A model generated the notes under the pieces. That model saw only the letters and a program-made list of their open reading frames with translations, had not been told where the DNA came from and ran no database searches. DNA of 64,000 bases, taken from contig NZ_MRCC01000006.1 of NCBI RefSeq assembly GCF_001904655.1, positions 1 to 64,000 on the forward strand, read 5' to 3'. This document shows positions 1-10,475 of the stretch, piece after piece (the stretch's first letter is position 1; every line of letters begins with the position of its first letter). Origin of the DNA: Chroogloeocystis siderophila 5.2 s.c.1. GTDB lineage: Bacteria; Cyanobacteriota; Cyanobacteriia; Cyanobacteriales; Chroococcidiopsidaceae. The position numbers and the translations under genes were made by a program.

Positions 1-80
1 TGTTACGCGGTGTAAAGGTTGCTGATATCGTCACGATCCTGGGTAGTGTAGATATTATTATGGGTTCGGTGGACCGGTAA
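1..80 (+). CDS. ndhH: NAD(P)H-quinone oxidoreductase subunit H, C-terminal fragment
   Basis: Only the last 25 codons are inside the window, read in the frame starting at base 3 and ending at TAA 78-80. The visible tail ends in ILGSVDIIMGSVDR. From memory this closely resembles the conserved C-terminus of NdhH, the 49-kDa-type subunit of the cyanobacterial and chloroplast NDH-1 complex (thylakoid membrane, cyclic electron flow and respiration). The gene runs off the left edge, so no catalytic part can be inspected. It converges on the leftward FAD oxidoreductase that ends at 125. Confidence 0.75.
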   Translation, partial: LRGVKVADIVTILGSVDIIMGSVDR

Positions 81-124
81 AAGTTTTCTTGTGTTAATTG
101 TAATGAGTAACTACGAACAAGTCT

Positions 125-1522
125 TTATGTTGCCTTGGTTGTTAGTGTTGCTTGAGGCAAAGTTGATTGCAGCACTTCTTTGAAAACTAGAGCAATGATT
201 TTGGGATGAAATAAAGCATTTGGTGTTTTTAGCATATGCATGACTTGGAGAAACTGCGATCGCACCTCAACACTTTTGGTAGATAACAGCATGACCCGAT
301 CCATATACCAATGCATCAGCTGTGTTTTTTGACCAGGTGACTTGCCTTCCGTACCGCGATAACGGTAATCTTCACTCGTTGCGAGTGTCCAAGGAACCAC
401 GTTAACTTGCGCTAATTGAGTTTGAAAGCGTTTTCCTAAGCCAGAAAGACCTTTTTTGAGACATTGATCTAAAGTTTCTGCTGCGATCGCTGCTGTTGTC
501 ATTCCTTGTCCATATACCGGATTGAACGCACACGCTGCATCGCCTGTGACAATCAAACCTTCTGGCATTCGGTGTAATTTTTCGTAATGACGGCGGCGGT
601 TTTCGGTAGCGCGGTAGCTATATATTGGCGAGAGAGGTTTAGCATGTTTGATTGCATCGTAAAGTAGCGAACTACGCAGACTCCTTGTAAATTCGAGGAA
701 ACCAGCTTCGTCTGTGGGTGGATAGTCTTTATCTCCTCCGCCTAGAGAAACCAGCCAGCGAACGCCTTCAATAGGTAACATTAACCCTCCGCGTGTCACA
801 TTTGGTGGTGCGGCTTGCAAATACAAAGCTTGCCAATCGCTTGAGAAGTTTACAGGAGGTTGATAAATGCGACTTGCGTAACCAACATGAGAATTTACAA
901 TAGTTTCTTGCGGCGGTTCGTAACCAAGTGCTGTCAACCACTGCGGTGTTTTGGACGTTCTTCCACTTGCATCGACGACAAGATCGGCAAAGATTTGTTG
1001 TTCACTCACGCTTTTGGGATCTAATTGATTGTGCAAACGCACTTGCACACCAGTAATCGCACTTCTATCAGAATTAGCGAGTAAACTCGTCACTTCAGAT
1101 TTGGTAATAAAGCATACCTGGGGACATTGCATCAACCGTTGACGGACACCCCATTCCAATAAACTGCGGCTGCTAGCGAACAACATCACGCCAGAAGTAA
1201 AGCGAATACCCCACCCCGCTGGATTTAGCCAAGCAACATCTTTTGCCATGTCAATCTGTGATGCACCCGCAGCAGATAATTCTGTATGCAAGCCTGGAAA
1301 AAGTTCTTCCAAAATCATCGCCCCCCGCATTAATAACGCGTGGACGTGATGCGATTGCGGAACGCCTTTACGCGGTACAGGGTTTTCAGGAAGGTAATCG
1401 CGTTCAATAATCGTGACTCGATCAAAGTACTTCGTCAAAACTCGACCAGTCACTAGCCCAGCGATACTACCACCAATTACAACCGCATGGCTACCTTGAT
1501 GCGACGATAATTCAGGATACAT
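125..1522 (-). CDS. FAD-dependent oxidoreductase / monooxygenase-like protein
   Basis: This is a soluble flavoprotein of the FAD-binding monooxygenase or geranylgeranyl-reductase-like group. A Rossmann dinucleotide-binding motif (VVIGGSIAGL) lies near residues 14-23, the acidic end of the second strand (IERD) near 39-42, and the second FAD motif GDAACAFNPVYGQG near 327-340. No membrane segment is evident. I start it at the ATG at 1522, which places the FAD motif at the usual distance from the N-terminus. An upstream start at 1582 would add 20 residues with no family resemblance. The substrate cannot be told from sequence. It is followed downstream by the convergent end of ndhH, and a separate leftward glycosyltransferase lies upstream. 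Confidence 0.8.
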   Translation of the reverse strand: MYPELSSHQGSHAVVIGGSIAGLVTGRVLTKYFDRVTIIERDYLPENPVPRKGVPQSHHVHALLMRGAMILEELFPGLHTELSAAGASQIDMAKDVAWLNPAGWGIRFTSGVMLFASSRSLLEWGVRQRLMQCPQVCFITKSEVTSLLANSDRSAITGVQVRLHNQLDPKSVSEQQIFADLVVDASGRTSKTPQWLTALGYEPPQETIVNSHVGYASRIYQPPVNFSSDWQALYLQAAPPNVTRGGLMLPIEGVRWLVSLGGGDKDYPPTDEAGFLEFTRSLRSSLLYDAIKHAKPLSPIYSYRATENRRRHYEKLHRMPEGLIVTGDAACAFNPVYGQGMTTAAIAAETLDQCLKKGLSGLGKRFQTQLAQVNVVPWTLATSEDYRYRGTEGKSPGQKTQLMHWYMDRVMLLSTKSVEVRSQFLQVMHMLKTPNALFHPKIIALVFKEVLQSTLPQATLTTKAT

Positions 1523-1684
1523 TTGGTAACTCCTGTAAAGACTGTCCCCCAACAGCAAGCCCAGGAAAACGCATCTTCCCATAACGCACTTGCTTAGTTT
1601 AGAACTCTACAAACTCTCCACCCCTAATTACAGAATTCCCCTAAATCTTTGCGTCTGGAGTGGTTCGTTAAACTCCCGAAAACA

Positions 1685-2890
1685 CTACCCAGCAACACTC
1701 TCAATCATTTCAAGATGTTTCGGCAACAAATCTGCCAAAGCATAACGTTCTAATACCTTTTCCCTTGCCTTAGCACGAAGTTCTGCCATGCGTGTAGGAT
1801 GATCCAGCACTTGATCAACGCGATCTGCAATTTGCTGCGGTGCAAAGAAATCAACAAGTAACCCATTCTCGCCATCTTGAATGACTTCCGCAACAGGTGC
1901 AGTATTAGAACCTATTACCAAACACCCCGTAGACATGGCTTCAATCATTGACCAAGATAAAACAAACGGGCGCGTCAGATAAACATGAGCCGAGGACGCT
2001 TGAATTACTTGCAGATATTGATTGTAAGGTAACGAGCCAGTAAAATGCACCCGCGACAGATCCAAGGGGACTTTTTTGAGCATAAACTCTTTGTAAGATT
2101 CGCCATCGGGTAAAGATTTACCGTAGCAAACGCGCTCAGAACCTACAATAACAACGTGACAATTGGGGCGACGTTCTTGAATGTAGGCGATCGCTTCGAT
2201 AAACTGCGGAAAACCGCGATACGGTTCCATCCCTCGCGCTACGTATGTTACCAGTTCGTCAACGCCGGATAAATCGAGATTTGGTAACACCAACTTTACA
2301 CCAGGTTTGGGCTTGAAGTATTCAGTATCAACGCCATCATGCAGCACAGAAATTTTACTATGGAATTCTGGCGGAAACTGCGCGCGTTGCCAATAAGTCG
2401 GAGACAAACCGCGATCGCAACTGTACAAATCAATTAAAATCGGTGCATTCTTAATCCGAATCCGCGCGATATCATCAATATTTAAGGGATCGCTTGGGTC
2501 AAAATCGGCATCTGAGCCACGCGCATGATAGAACCATTCAAAATAACAAATCAGTGGTGTATTCGGAAATGCATCTTTAACAAACAATGTCGGTCCCCAC
2601 CCCGAATGTCCGCAAATGACATCAGGAATGAATTGACGTGCTTTCAATTGTTCAGCTATTTTATAGACTGCTTGTCCGTGTAATACTGCACTTTCCAATG
2701 GTCTAACATAATGATGTGTTGATGGATGCGGGTTGCGACTTGGCTCAAAAATTGCTTTGTAAATATTTGGTAGCGAAACATCTTGATTTTTAGTACAAAA
2801 AACAACTTGATTGTTTGGATCGCTAGCAAGCACTTGTGCAATATGACGATATTGCGCTGGAAAATTGGTATGAAGAAATAATATGCGCAT
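1685..2890 (-). CDS. Glycosyltransferase family 4 protein
   Basis: A GT-B fold, retaining glycosyltransferase of family GT4, 401 residues. The N-terminal domain begins MRILFLHTNFPAQYRH, typical of the donor-independent half. The C-terminal half carries the GT4 nucleotide-sugar region with SWSMIEAMSTGC near residues 313-324 (the E-x7-E region) and APVAEVIQDGENGLLV after it. It probably adds sugars during exopolysaccharide or envelope glycan synthesis, but neither donor nor acceptor can be deduced. It stands alone, with a 540-base non-coding stretch upstream and the FAD oxidoreductase 162 bases downstream. Confidence 0.85.
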   Translation of the reverse strand: MRILFLHTNFPAQYRHIAQVLASDPNNQVVFCTKNQDVSLPNIYKAIFEPSRNPHPSTHHYVRPLESAVLHGQAVYKIAEQLKARQFIPDVICGHSGWGPTLFVKDAFPNTPLICYFEWFYHARGSDADFDPSDPLNIDDIARIRIKNAPILIDLYSCDRGLSPTYWQRAQFPPEFHSKISVLHDGVDTEYFKPKPGVKLVLPNLDLSGVDELVTYVARGMEPYRGFPQFIEAIAYIQERRPNCHVVIVGSERVCYGKSLPDGESYKEFMLKKVPLDLSRVHFTGSLPYNQYLQVIQASSAHVYLTRPFVLSWSMIEAMSTGCLVIGSNTAPVAEVIQDGENGLLVDFFAPQQIADRVDQVLDHPTRMAELRAKAREKVLERYALADLLPKHLEMIESVAG

Positions 2891-3430
2891 CTATATTAAA
2901 TCGTTTGAATTATCAGTAAGTTTTATGCAGTGATCACAGAATATTTGATTTTATAGAATTACCGCAGGTATGTATACAATTAGACTTGCGTTTAAGGCTA
3001 TATAAAATCCCCCAACTGCGGGCAGGGCAATTTCATTGTCAGGGTAAAAAAACTAAACTAATCTCAAAGCTCATCATCTTGGGAGCAATATTAGGTTACT
3101 GTTGAAACTCTACCAAGCGACTGAACAGATTTTCAATACTCAACGCGGTTATCGTCGCCTCTATCTAAGTCTATCGCCCTGCTTTATTGTTAATTCAGCA
3201 AGTCGCCTCGATTTCAACCGCTATGCGATGCTTGGCTAATCTAATTCGACCTTGTTTTCCTTCAGCTACAATGAAACAGCCCTGCCAGAATTGGGCGGAT
3301 GTTGATGAGGTTGAGTTCTCCTAGTTCTGAGCGAGAAGATAAGGGAAAAACTTTATTCATGGAGTTAGGGGCAGACATACGACATACTCTGAAATGCCGC
3401 TTGTTTTAATCTAAAATCTTAAATTCAATT
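2891..3430. other. Intergenic stretch between glycosyltransferase and rlmN
   Basis: No convincing open frame, RNA gene or repeat was seen. Bases around 3100-3340 have a more coding-like composition than the AT-rich flanks, in both strands, but stops interrupt all frames. This may be an old gene remnant that I cannot identify. The promoters of the two divergent flanking genes must lie here. Confidence 0.5.
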
Positions 3431-4495
3431 ATGAGTAGTCAAAGTATAAATCAAACGCTAGAGACAACAATACCGATCGCCGCACCGCAACCACTGTTGG
3501 GTTTAAGTTTGCCTGAATTAACGGATTGGGTAGTTTCTCAAGGACAACCTGCGTATCGCGGACGACAGCTATACGAGTGGATTTACAAAAAAGGCGTGCG
3601 ATCACTTGTAGATATTTCTGTGTTTCCCAAAACTTGGCGTGCGGCGGTTGCTGATGTTTCAATTGGGCGATCGCAAATCCACTACCGTTCGGTTGCACCG
3701 GATGAAACCGTAAAATATCTTCTGCAACTTGCGGATGGAAAAATTATTGAAACTGTTGGTATTCCCACTGAAAAGCGCCTCACAGTTTGTGTTTCTACGC
3801 AAGTTGGTTGTCCGATGGCGTGCGATTTTTGCGCGACAGGAAAAGGCGGCTTTATGCGTAACTTAGTAGTACACGAAATTATCGACCAAGTTTTAACTGT
3901 TCAAGAAGACTTGCAACGCCGTGTTAGTCATATTGTTTTTATGGGTATGGGTGAACCGTTGCTAAATACCGCACATGTCGTCGCCGCAGTCAAATCTTTA
4001 AATCAAGATGTTGGCATCGGACAGCGTGGAATGACAATTTCTACAGTTGGTATTCCTGGGCATATCATACGCTTAGCACAGTATCAACTCCAAGCGACCC
4101 TTGCTGTTAGCCTTCATGCTGCTAATCAAGCACTGCGAGAAAAATTGATTCCGAGTGCGCGTCATTATCCGTTAGAAAATTTAATCGACGAATGCCGTCA
4201 ATACGTACAAATGACTGGTCGCCGAATTACTTTTGAGTACATTCTCTTGGCTGGAGTAAATGACAATATAAAACAAGCAGCCGAGTTAGCTCAACTGCTA
4301 CGTGGGTTTCAAACTCACGTTAACTTAATCCCCTATAACCCCATTCGGGAAGCGGACTACCAACGTCCCACTTTTCGCGGAATTCAAGCTTTTGTTGACG
4401 TCTTGCATCAACATCAAATTGCTGTTAGTGTGCGTTACTCGCGTGGTTTGGAGGCTGATGCTGCTTGTGGGCAATTGCGGGCAACGCAAGCTTAG
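3431..4495 (+). CDS. rlmN: Dual-specificity 23S rRNA/tRNA adenine C2-methyltransferase RlmN
   Basis: A radical SAM enzyme that methylates C2 of A2503 in 23S rRNA and, in studied homologues, A37 of some tRNAs. The radical-SAM cluster motif CPMACDFC gives cysteines 127, 131 and 134. Cys120 (TVCVST) and Cys346 near the C-terminus (AACG) fit the two additional catalytic cysteines known in RlmN. The GMGEPL motif near residue 174 fits SAM binding. The length of 354 residues is usual. The 3' end overlaps, antiparallel, the 3' part of the small zinc-ribbon gene at 4325-4669. Confidence 0.95.
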   Translation: MSSQSINQTLETTIPIAAPQPLLGLSLPELTDWVVSQGQPAYRGRQLYEWIYKKGVRSLVDISVFPKTWRAAVADVSIGRSQIHYRSVAPDETVKYLLQLADGKIIETVGIPTEKRLTVCVSTQVGCPMACDFCATGKGGFMRNLVVHEIIDQVLTVQEDLQRRVSHIVFMGMGEPLLNTAHVVAAVKSLNQDVGIGQRGMTISTVGIPGHIIRLAQYQLQATLAVSLHAANQALREKLIPSARHYPLENLIDECRQYVQMTGRRITFEYILLAGVNDNIKQAAELAQLLRGFQTHVNLIPYNPIREADYQRPTFRGIQAFVDVLHQHQIAVSVRYSRGLEADAACGQLRATQA

Positions 4496-4669
4496 ACGCT
4501 CAGCATCTACACCTGGCGCGTAAGCTTCTACTACTTTACCTGTTTCAGCACAAGTCACCATCAAGTAATCGCAGCAGGAGCATTGTGTCCGGATCAATCG
4601 ACTTTGGGGTATATGATGGCGTTCACCCTCACTGCCGCAGTTAGGACACCTAATTTTTTGTACAAGCAT
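4325..4669 (-). CDS. Small zinc-ribbon protein with C-terminal extension antisense to rlmN
   Basis: The first 57 residues look like a small conserved cyanobacterial zinc-ribbon protein (in databases often mislabelled as a PriA helicase fragment). They contain CPNCGS at 8-13, a second cysteine cluster QCSCCDY at about 29-35, and the tail [10 protein letters not shown]. Four or more cysteines suggest one bound zinc. The function is unknown. Residues from about 59 to 114 are read entirely from the antisense strand of rlmN and have no family-like features. From recollection the relatives end shortly after the EAYAPG stretch, so the tail is probably the result of a lost stop codon. The true extent is uncertain. 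Confidence 0.6.
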   Translation of the reverse strand: MLVQKIRCPNCGSEGERHHIPQSRLIRTQCSCCDYLMVTCAETGKVVEAYAPGVDAERLSLRCPQLPTSSISLQTTRVTHTNSNLMLMQDVNKSLNSAKSGTLVVRFPNGVIGD

Positions 4670-5110
4670 TTTAAACCTCTGGAAGCAAGCAGTTTTAAAA
4701 AAGAAAATTTAACTTGGCAAATTAATGAATATACAGGATTAAACAAAAAGCAACAAATCTTAACTTTGTAGCTAAATTGTGACCTAGTTATCTAAGAAAT
4801 CTGTTTCTCCTATACCTAGCTTGCCATTACACAAACGAAGTTGTCATATAACCTGGGGGATAGAAAGTAACAAAATAGTTTTGAATTTACTTTTATTTTT
4901 GCTGATCCCCGACTATATTTCTCTTGTATTGTACTGTTTTAATCTAATTTATGTAGATATTTAACTTTAAATTCAATTTTAATTAAATGGCTTTGCAAAA
5001 ACTGTTGTCTGCATAACAAAGCAACCTCTAATTTGCCTTATAGTGGCGCTTTCGCCATCTATATTTAACATTTACTTAAGATTTCGGTTCTGCCCAGGGA
5101 TAGATTAACG
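4670..5110. other. Non-coding AT-rich stretch upstream of the zinc-ribbon gene
   Basis: AT-rich sequence with stops in all frames. Apart from the uvrC terminator that begins at 5111, no gene, RNA or repeat was recognised. The promoter of the leftward zinc-ribbon gene should be near 4680-4770. Confidence 0.5.
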
Positions 5111-5148
5111 AGTAGTAAAAAACTAAAAATGCCGATTTCAGTATCGGC
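5111..5148 (-). terminator. Intrinsic terminator of uvrC
   Basis: On the minus strand a perfect 6-bp stem, GCCGAT/ATCGGC (5131-5136 and 5143-5148), with a 6-base loop is followed by a T-rich run ending near 5111. It lies about 40 bases after the uvrC stop, so it fits a Rho-independent terminator for that gene. Confidence 0.65.
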
Positions 5149-5189
5149 ACCTGTCAATCACGTCTAATTAATACTAGATAATTTCTACC

Positions 5190-7091
5190 TTAAGAAGGAT
5201 GAAAATAATTATAAATTTCTTGCGCTAGGTGTGAACCAATTCCTGGTGCGGCGGCTAATTGCTCTGGCGTCGCTTGACGAATATAGTCAATCGAGCGGAA
5301 ATGAGCTAAAAGCTGTTTTTGTCGGTGATATCCCAAACCAGGAATTTCATCTAAGCGCGATCGCCGTAATTTATCATTACGCTGCTGGCGGTGGAAAGTA
5401 ACAGCAAAACGGTGTGCTTCATCGCGCAAGCGTCGTAGTAATTGTACTCCTGGTTGTTCGGCTTCAGTTAGTAAGGGCTGCGACTCGCCTGGTAAGAAAA
5501 TTTCTTCGCGCTGCTTCGCAAGGCTAACGACGCGCAACTCATCCATTAAATTCATTTCTTGCAATACCGCCACAACGGAGGATAACTGTCCCTTACCACC
5601 ATCAATCATCACAAGATCAGGCCAATCAGGATTACCTACGCGCTGTAGTTGCAGATCTTCGGCATACTTACGAAAGCGACGCTGAATAACTTCAGCAAGG
5701 CTGGCAAAATCATTCGAGTGACCAGATGTCACCGTCGGATTCTTAATTTTATAGTGGCGATAGTATTGCTTCGCGGGTAAACCATCGATGAAGACGACTT
5801 GAGACGCTACAGCGTTCGAACCTTGAATATGCGAAATGTCGTAACCTTCAATCCGGTGCGGTAAATCAGGTAAGTCAACAATTGCGGCAAGATCCTCCAT
5901 CGCTTGCGTATTACGATCGCTCAATTTCTGCGCGCGTTGTAATTCGTATTGTGCGTTACGTTCCACCATCTCAATGAGTTCGGCTTTGGTAGCACGTTGC
6001 GGCGCGACAATTGTCACTTTTCGCGCTTTGCGATCGCTCAACACATCTGCAAGCATTTCCGCATCGGGTAATTCATGCTGTACCAAAATTTCTGTAGGAA
6101 TTTCTACCGAATCAGCAGTTTGGTAATGTTCCTCTAAGACTCGTTGTAAAATGGCTCCAGGTTCAGCGTGCGCGTCTGCGACAAATCCCAAGCGTCCGAC
6201 TAACTGTCCCGCCCGAATCTGAAATAACTGTACGCAAGCATGATCTTCATCAGCGGCAAGCGCGATCGCATCGCGCGACACTGTATCATCAGGTAACGAT
6301 ACCTTTTGCTCTGCACTCAATGACTTTAACCCCGCAATCTGATCACGAATTCGTGCTGCGGATTCAAAATTCAGTGCTTCTGCTGACTTGTGCATCTGTT
6401 CAGTGAGAATATCGATCAGTTCCTGCGTTCTACCTTGAAATACCATTGCTACCTTTTGTACGGTTTTGCGGTATTCTTCTGGAGAAATCAGTTTTTGACA
6501 CACACCTGGACACCGCCCCAAATCGTAGTTAAGACACGGACGATCTTTAAACAGCGGTTGCGGACGTTGTTTTAGTGCAAAAATTCGCTTCGATAACCTT
6601 AAGATATTACGTAGTAACCGCGAGTCAGTGTACGGTCCATAAAATTTATCTTCTTTTTTACCTTGACGACGGTTGCGTGTGATAAAGATGCGCGGATATT
6701 CTTCTGACCACGTAATACAGACGTAGGGATATTTTTTATCATCTTTGAGCAGCACATTAAAATACGGCTGATGCTGCTTAATTAAGTTTGCTTCGAGGGC
6801 TAGTGCTTCAGCTTCTGTATCTGTGACAATAAATTCAATCTCTGTTACCTGTCGCACCATCAGCGCGATGCGATCGCTGAGTTTCTGTGATTCCCGAAAG
6901 TAAGACCGAACCCGCGATCGCAATTTTCGTGATTTACCGATGTACATAATGCGATCGCTAGCATCACGCATCAAATAAACCCCAGGTTCCGCCGGAACCT
7001 CTTTTAAACGTTGTGCTAAACGTTCTGAGTCTTTGACGAGTGGTAGTATTTTTGTCACTAGTGTCTTAGATGGCAGTGCGTGCGATGTCAT
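5190..7091 (-). CDS. uvrC: Excinuclease ABC subunit C
   Basis: UvrC makes the dual incisions around DNA lesions during nucleotide excision repair, after UvrA and UvrB loading. Domains in order are the GIY-YIG nuclease near residues 35-80 (GVYLMRD...[12 protein letters not shown]), a cysteine-bearing linker ([14 protein letters not shown]), the UVR motif that binds UvrB around 225-260, the RNase H-like 5' nuclease domain ([10 protein letters not shown]) and C-terminal tandem helix-hairpin-helix motifs ([19 protein letters not shown]). At 633 residues it is full length with no visible defect. It ends before a clear terminator and has no co-directional partner close by. Confidence 0.97.
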   Translation of the reverse strand: MTSHALPSKTLVTKILPLVKDSERLAQRLKEVPAEPGVYLMRDASDRIMYIGKSRKLRSRVRSYFRESQKLSDRIALMVRQVTEIEFIVTDTEAEALALEANLIKQHQPYFNVLLKDDKKYPYVCITWSEEYPRIFITRNRRQGKKEDKFYGPYTDSRLLRNILRLSKRIFALKQRPQPLFKDRPCLNYDLGRCPGVCQKLISPEEYRKTVQKVAMVFQGRTQELIDILTEQMHKSAEALNFESAARIRDQIAGLKSLSAEQKVSLPDDTVSRDAIALAADEDHACVQLFQIRAGQLVGRLGFVADAHAEPGAILQRVLEEHYQTADSVEIPTEILVQHELPDAEMLADVLSDRKARKVTIVAPQRATKAELIEMVERNAQYELQRAQKLSDRNTQAMEDLAAIVDLPDLPHRIEGYDISHIQGSNAVASQVVFIDGLPAKQYYRHYKIKNPTVTSGHSNDFASLAEVIQRRFRKYAEDLQLQRVGNPDWPDLVMIDGGKGQLSSVVAVLQEMNLMDELRVVSLAKQREEIFLPGESQPLLTEAEQPGVQLLRRLRDEAHRFAVTFHRQQRNDKLRRSRLDEIPGLGYHRQKQLLAHFRSIDYIRQATPEQLAAAPGIGSHLAQEIYNYFHPS

Positions 7092-7526
7092 TTTGATACG
7101 AAAATTGAATATCTGTTGAATTACGCTTTTTGCAGATTTACTACCACGTGTTAGCTGGCTGAACCTCCAAAAAGCTTAAGATATAATTTGTAACCTTTGA
7201 ACGCTGACTCATAGGCTTTATAGTTGACCTTTTCAGTTTAGCTATGAAGATCTACTGATTGCCGTATATCAATCCTAGAGGTGACTACAGCATTCGACTG
7301 CTCAAATTTTATGGTGATAATACTGATTTTAAATTTTATGCTTGTTTAATATAATACTTGAAAAATTAGCGTTTAAAGTTACTATCAAATTCAGGCTGGC
7401 TAAGATGAAATTATAAAGAGTAGGAGCAAGTAAGACTGACATTTATATTGTCAAAGTTTATCTTAGTATCTAGAACAAATATAAAATTTTATACTTATAC
7501 GCTTCCCTAAAATACAAAGCACAGCC
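7092..7526. other. Intergenic stretch between uvrC and a small rightward gene
   Basis: AT-rich, no frame longer than about a dozen codons with a plausible start. It must hold the divergent promoters of uvrC and the small gene at 7527. No RNA or repeat was recognised. Confidence 0.5.
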
Positions 7527-7706
7527 ATGAATTTGGAAGAATTTGAGACTAAATATCGAAATACGATTGAACACAGCCTCAACCAATTGCAAACAACTGT
7601 TTTGTTGTTAGCACAATTAGAAGCAAATATCGCTTCTGTTAGCAAAGAGATCCAAACTCTCAGCCAAACTGTAGAAGAATTTATCAACGAACAGAAAACA
7701 AAGTAA
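7527..7706 (+). CDS. Small helical (coiled-coil) hypothetical protein, 59 aa
   Basis: A short open frame from ATG 7527 to TAA 7704-7706 encodes 59 residues beginning MNLEEFETKYRNTIEHSLN. It is almost entirely helix-favouring, with heptad-like leucine, isoleucine and valine spacing (QLQTTVLLLAQLEANIASV), and is acidic to neutral. It therefore looks like a short coiled coil, perhaps an oligomerising or partner-binding peptide. There are no cysteines or membrane segment. It converges on the response regulator 14 bases away. I judge it real from its amino-acid composition, but I recognise no family. Confidence 0.55.
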   Translation: MNLEEFETKYRNTIEHSLNQLQTTVLLLAQLEANIASVSKEIQTLSQTVEEFINEQKTK

Positions 7707-7720
7707 CCAGATTGACCTAT

Positions 7721-8185
7721 TTAAGTAGCCAATTCTTCTTTAATTGCTTGTTTCAACTCTGTCAAATTGACTGGCTTAACAAAATACCGTGTTGCGCCTA
7801 GACTTAATGCTCGCTGTTGATCGGCGCTAAAAGCAAACGCAGAAACTACAAATATAGGAATGTGTTGCCAGTCGGCGCTGTTTTTTAGCTTCTCTAATAA
7901 AGTGTAGCCATCAATATCTGGTAACTTTAGGTCTAATAAAATAAGTTGAGGCTGAAACTCGATCATCTTTTGAAAAAAGCACGTACCATCAGCTAAGCTG
8001 AGAATCTCATAACCGCAAAAACTTAGGTAATCATCAAGCATCTGGCGGTTCAAAGCGTTATCTTCTACGATAAGAATTTTGCTGCGGACGTTAGCAGATG
8101 GGATAACAGCACTTGCATCAACCGTAGAACTTTGCTGATCGCTATTCACAACTTCTTCAGATATATTAGTCACTAACCGTAACAT
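7721..8185 (-). CDS. Receiver-only response regulator
   Basis: A single CheY-like receiver domain fills residues 36-154 after a low-complexity Ser-rich lead. Acidic pocket residues are in LIVEDN, the phospho-acceptor Asp in LLDLKLPD, the conserved Ser in VVSAFA, and the Lys in YFVKPVN. There is no output domain, so it probably acts by protein contact within a multi-step phosphorelay, usually with hybrid histidine kinases encoded elsewhere. No kinase gene is adjacent. The long region upstream (8186-8733) is shared with the divergent deoC gene. Confidence 0.9.
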   Translation of the reverse strand: MLRLVTNISEEVVNSDQQSSTVDASAVIPSANVRSKILIVEDNALNRQMLDDYLSFCGYEILSLADGTCFFQKMIEFQPQLILLDLKLPDIDGYTLLEKLKNSADWQHIPIFVVSAFAFSADQQRALSLGATRYFVKPVNLTELKQAIKEELAT

Positions 8186-8733
8186 TTACAAGTAAAGTCT
8201 TCCTCATGCCATAGGACTATAATATTTTTTGAGAATTACTTAATCATAGAAAAATATTTATATTAATTTTATCTTTATTTAACAGTTATATACCTAAACA
8301 AGCAAAAAAGCTATTAATTTAGCAAAATCGCTATTTTTATAGCAAACTGTTCTAATGTATAAAGTTACAGGATACGAGGTAGTGACAGAAGTCATATTAT
8401 TTGAATAAACAGCATGAGCGTATACAAAGAATTGCGTGACGCTTGAGTAATATTTTTTGTATAAAAAGCATAAAAAAGAGAAATTTAAGCTTAAATAGTT
8501 AAAAACACGTAAATTGGCTTAAAATCGGATATTTTCTAGTTAATGCTGAGTCTCATAAGCGCTTTGAGCGAATAGCGGCTCAAAAAGTGAGCAATGGCTG
8601 TTGAGGAAGGGTGCTAGATTGATAAACTTTTGATTGGCGATCGCCAATTTAAGGTATTCTGAGCTTAAGATTTTAAAATTATTTAAGATTTTGATAAAAA
8701 GTAATTATTATAGCTCGCTTGGAGAACAAAGCG
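8186..8733. other. Divergent intergenic region between response regulator and deoC
   Basis: About 550 AT-rich bases with no convincing open frame. It contains the two divergent promoters, which I could not place with confidence, and a GCGATCGC-type palindrome near 8638. The only supportable site is the GGAG ribosome-binding site at 8721-8724 in front of deoC. Confidence 0.5.
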
Positions 8734-9429
8734 ATGGCCGCTGACTATCCTGATATTGATATTGCGCCGTTGATTGACCATGCGCTGCTAAACCCCACAG
8801 CAACCGCAGACCAAGTACAACAGTGTTGCGAACAAGCAGATCGCTTTCAATTCGCGACTGTTTGCGTGTACCCAACTCATGTCCGCCAAGCCGCCGAACT
8901 GTTGCATGGAAAAAAACCGCAAGTTTGTACAGTGATTGGATTTCCAACAGGCGCTACGACTTCTGCGGTTAAGCTTTATGAAGCACAAGAAGCTGTAGAT
9001 AATGGCGCAACTGAGTTAGATGTTGTGATTAACCTCGGCTGGCTCAAAGCGGGTAAAACTGAGCAATTGCACCGCGAAATTGCTGAAATTTGCGAAGCAA
9101 CAGGAAAAACAGTCAAAGTGATTTTGGAAACTACCCTATTGACAGATGCGGAAAAACGTCTCGCAGCAGAAATATGTATGGATGCTGGGGCAGCGTTTCT
9201 AAAAACAAGTACGGGTTGGAATGGAGGGGCAACAGTTGCGGATGTAAAACTTTTAAAAGAAGTTGCCAAAGATCGCGTAGGTATTAAAGCATCTGGTGGA
9301 ATTCGCACAATCGAACAAGCTTTTGACTTGATTATGGCAGGTGCAACACGGTTAGGTACTTCCCGTGGTCCAGAATTGATTCGCCAACGCGATAACCTGG
9401 ATAAAGAGGCAGTAGATTTAGAAGGATAA
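8734..9429 (+). CDS. deoC: Deoxyribose-phosphate aldolase
   Basis: DeoC cleaves 2-deoxyribose 5-phosphate to glyceraldehyde 3-phosphate and acetaldehyde through a Schiff base (deoxynucleoside salvage). The Schiff-base lysine is in LKTSTGW (Lys157), the second catalytic lysine in GIKASGG (Lys185), and the proton-relay Asp in ELDVVIN (about 97). At 231 residues it fits the short bacterial class. I chose the ATG at 8734 because GGAG at 8721-8724 is correctly spaced. A TTG at 8719 would lie upstream of that site. The gap of 80-90 bases to recO and the same direction leave a joint transcript possible. Confidence 0.95.
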   Translation: MAADYPDIDIAPLIDHALLNPTATADQVQQCCEQADRFQFATVCVYPTHVRQAAELLHGKKPQVCTVIGFPTGATTSAVKLYEAQEAVDNGATELDVVINLGWLKAGKTEQLHREIAEICEATGKTVKVILETTLLTDAEKRLAAEICMDAGAAFLKTSTGWNGGATVADVKLLKEVAKDRVGIKASGGIRTIEQAFDLIMAGATRLGTSRGPELIRQRDNLDKEAVDLEG

Positions 9430-9515
9430 GGTACGCTTAAAGGCTAAAAGTCTTTATTTATTGCCTTTTACTTTTAATGCTTTGCTATTTTCTCTAGCCC
9501 TCAGCACTTATGTTT

Positions 9516-10475
9516 ATGAGCCGAACCTACAAAGCTACTGGAATAAATTTGAAGAGTATGGCGTTAGGCGAATCAGACCGCTTGCTGACAATTTTAACGC
9601 GCGAGTTTGGTTTGGTTCGAGCAGTAGCACCAGGTTCGCGAAAGCACAATTCTAGCTTAAGTGGCAGAAGTGGTTTGTTTGTCGTCAATGAGTTGTTGAT
9701 TGCGAAAGGGCGATCGCTCGATAAAATTACGCAAGCTGAAACCAAAGAATCTTATCCAGGCTTAAGTCAAGATTTGGGAAAGTTAGCCGCTAGTCAGTAC
9801 TTAGCAGAAATTGCGTTATATCAAGCTTTAAGCGAACAACCGCAAGCAGAATTATTTAGCTTACTTCGCGAACACCTTAGCAGGTTAGAACAATTACCTA
9901 GAAATCAGCCGCGTTGGGCGATCGCTTACCTCAGCCATGCGGTTTTTCACCTCCTAGCGATCGCCGGAATTGCACCTCAAGTACAACGTTGCTGTTTAAG
10001 TGGAAGTCCTTTACAACCAGATTTGAATGATTCACAGTGGCAAGTAGGATTTAGTGCAGCCGCAGGTGGAATTGTTAGCTTAGACGCCCTGGAACGCCTG
10101 GAATCCCAAAGGCGCAGCCTCATAGCATCTGAACGCAGTACTTACAATTACAAACCTACTTCTCAAGTCAAGCGTGTAGCCGACCAACCTGGACAAAGCT
10201 ACCAGATAAGTGCGCATCGGCAAGAAACACCCGCGTTAATTAGCCGCGTTGATGCTGCGGAACTCAATATATTACAACAGTTAGCTCAAGCTGAGTTAAA
10301 TCAACTTACACCACTAGCAGCGGACAATTCGTTTGCAGACAGCAAATGGATATTTATTGAGCAAATTCTACGACAATATGCTCAGTATCATTTTGGTCGT
10401 CCAATTCGCTCTGCTGCCTTAATCGATAGTTATTTTGCTTTGCCGACTTCTACAAACGATGATGCAACCGCCTAA
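9516..10475 (+). CDS. recO: DNA repair protein RecO
   Basis: RecO anneals single-stranded DNA and, with RecR, loads RecA onto SSB-coated DNA in gap repair. The N-terminal OB-fold is visible in [19 protein letters not shown] and [13 protein letters not shown] helical domain follows. There is no four-cysteine zinc site of the Deinococcus kind, only a CC pair near residue 165. At about 320 residues it is slightly long. ATGs at 9510 and 9516 are both possible; I prefer 9516 because relatives start with MSRTYK. The 3' end overlaps the start of the MFS gene, indicating translational coupling. Confidence 0.92.
   Translation: MSRTYKATGINLKSMALGESDRLLTILTREFGLVRAVAPGSRKHNSSLSGRSGLFVVNELLIAKGRSLDKITQAETKESYPGLSQDLGKLAASQYLAEIALYQALSEQPQAELFSLLREHLSRLEQLPRNQPRWAIAYLSHAVFHLLAIAGIAPQVQRCCLSGSPLQPDLNDSQWQVGFSAAAGGIVSLDALERLESQRRSLIASERSTYNYKPTSQVKRVADQPGQSYQISAHRQETPALISRVDAAELNILQQLAQAELNQLTPLAADNSFADSKWIFIEQILRQYAQYHFGRPIRSAALIDSYFALPTSTNDDATA

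Noticed and set aside
9090-9287. Plus-strand 65-codon frame within deoC
   Set aside because: Different frame of the well-supported deoC gene with no protein-like features.
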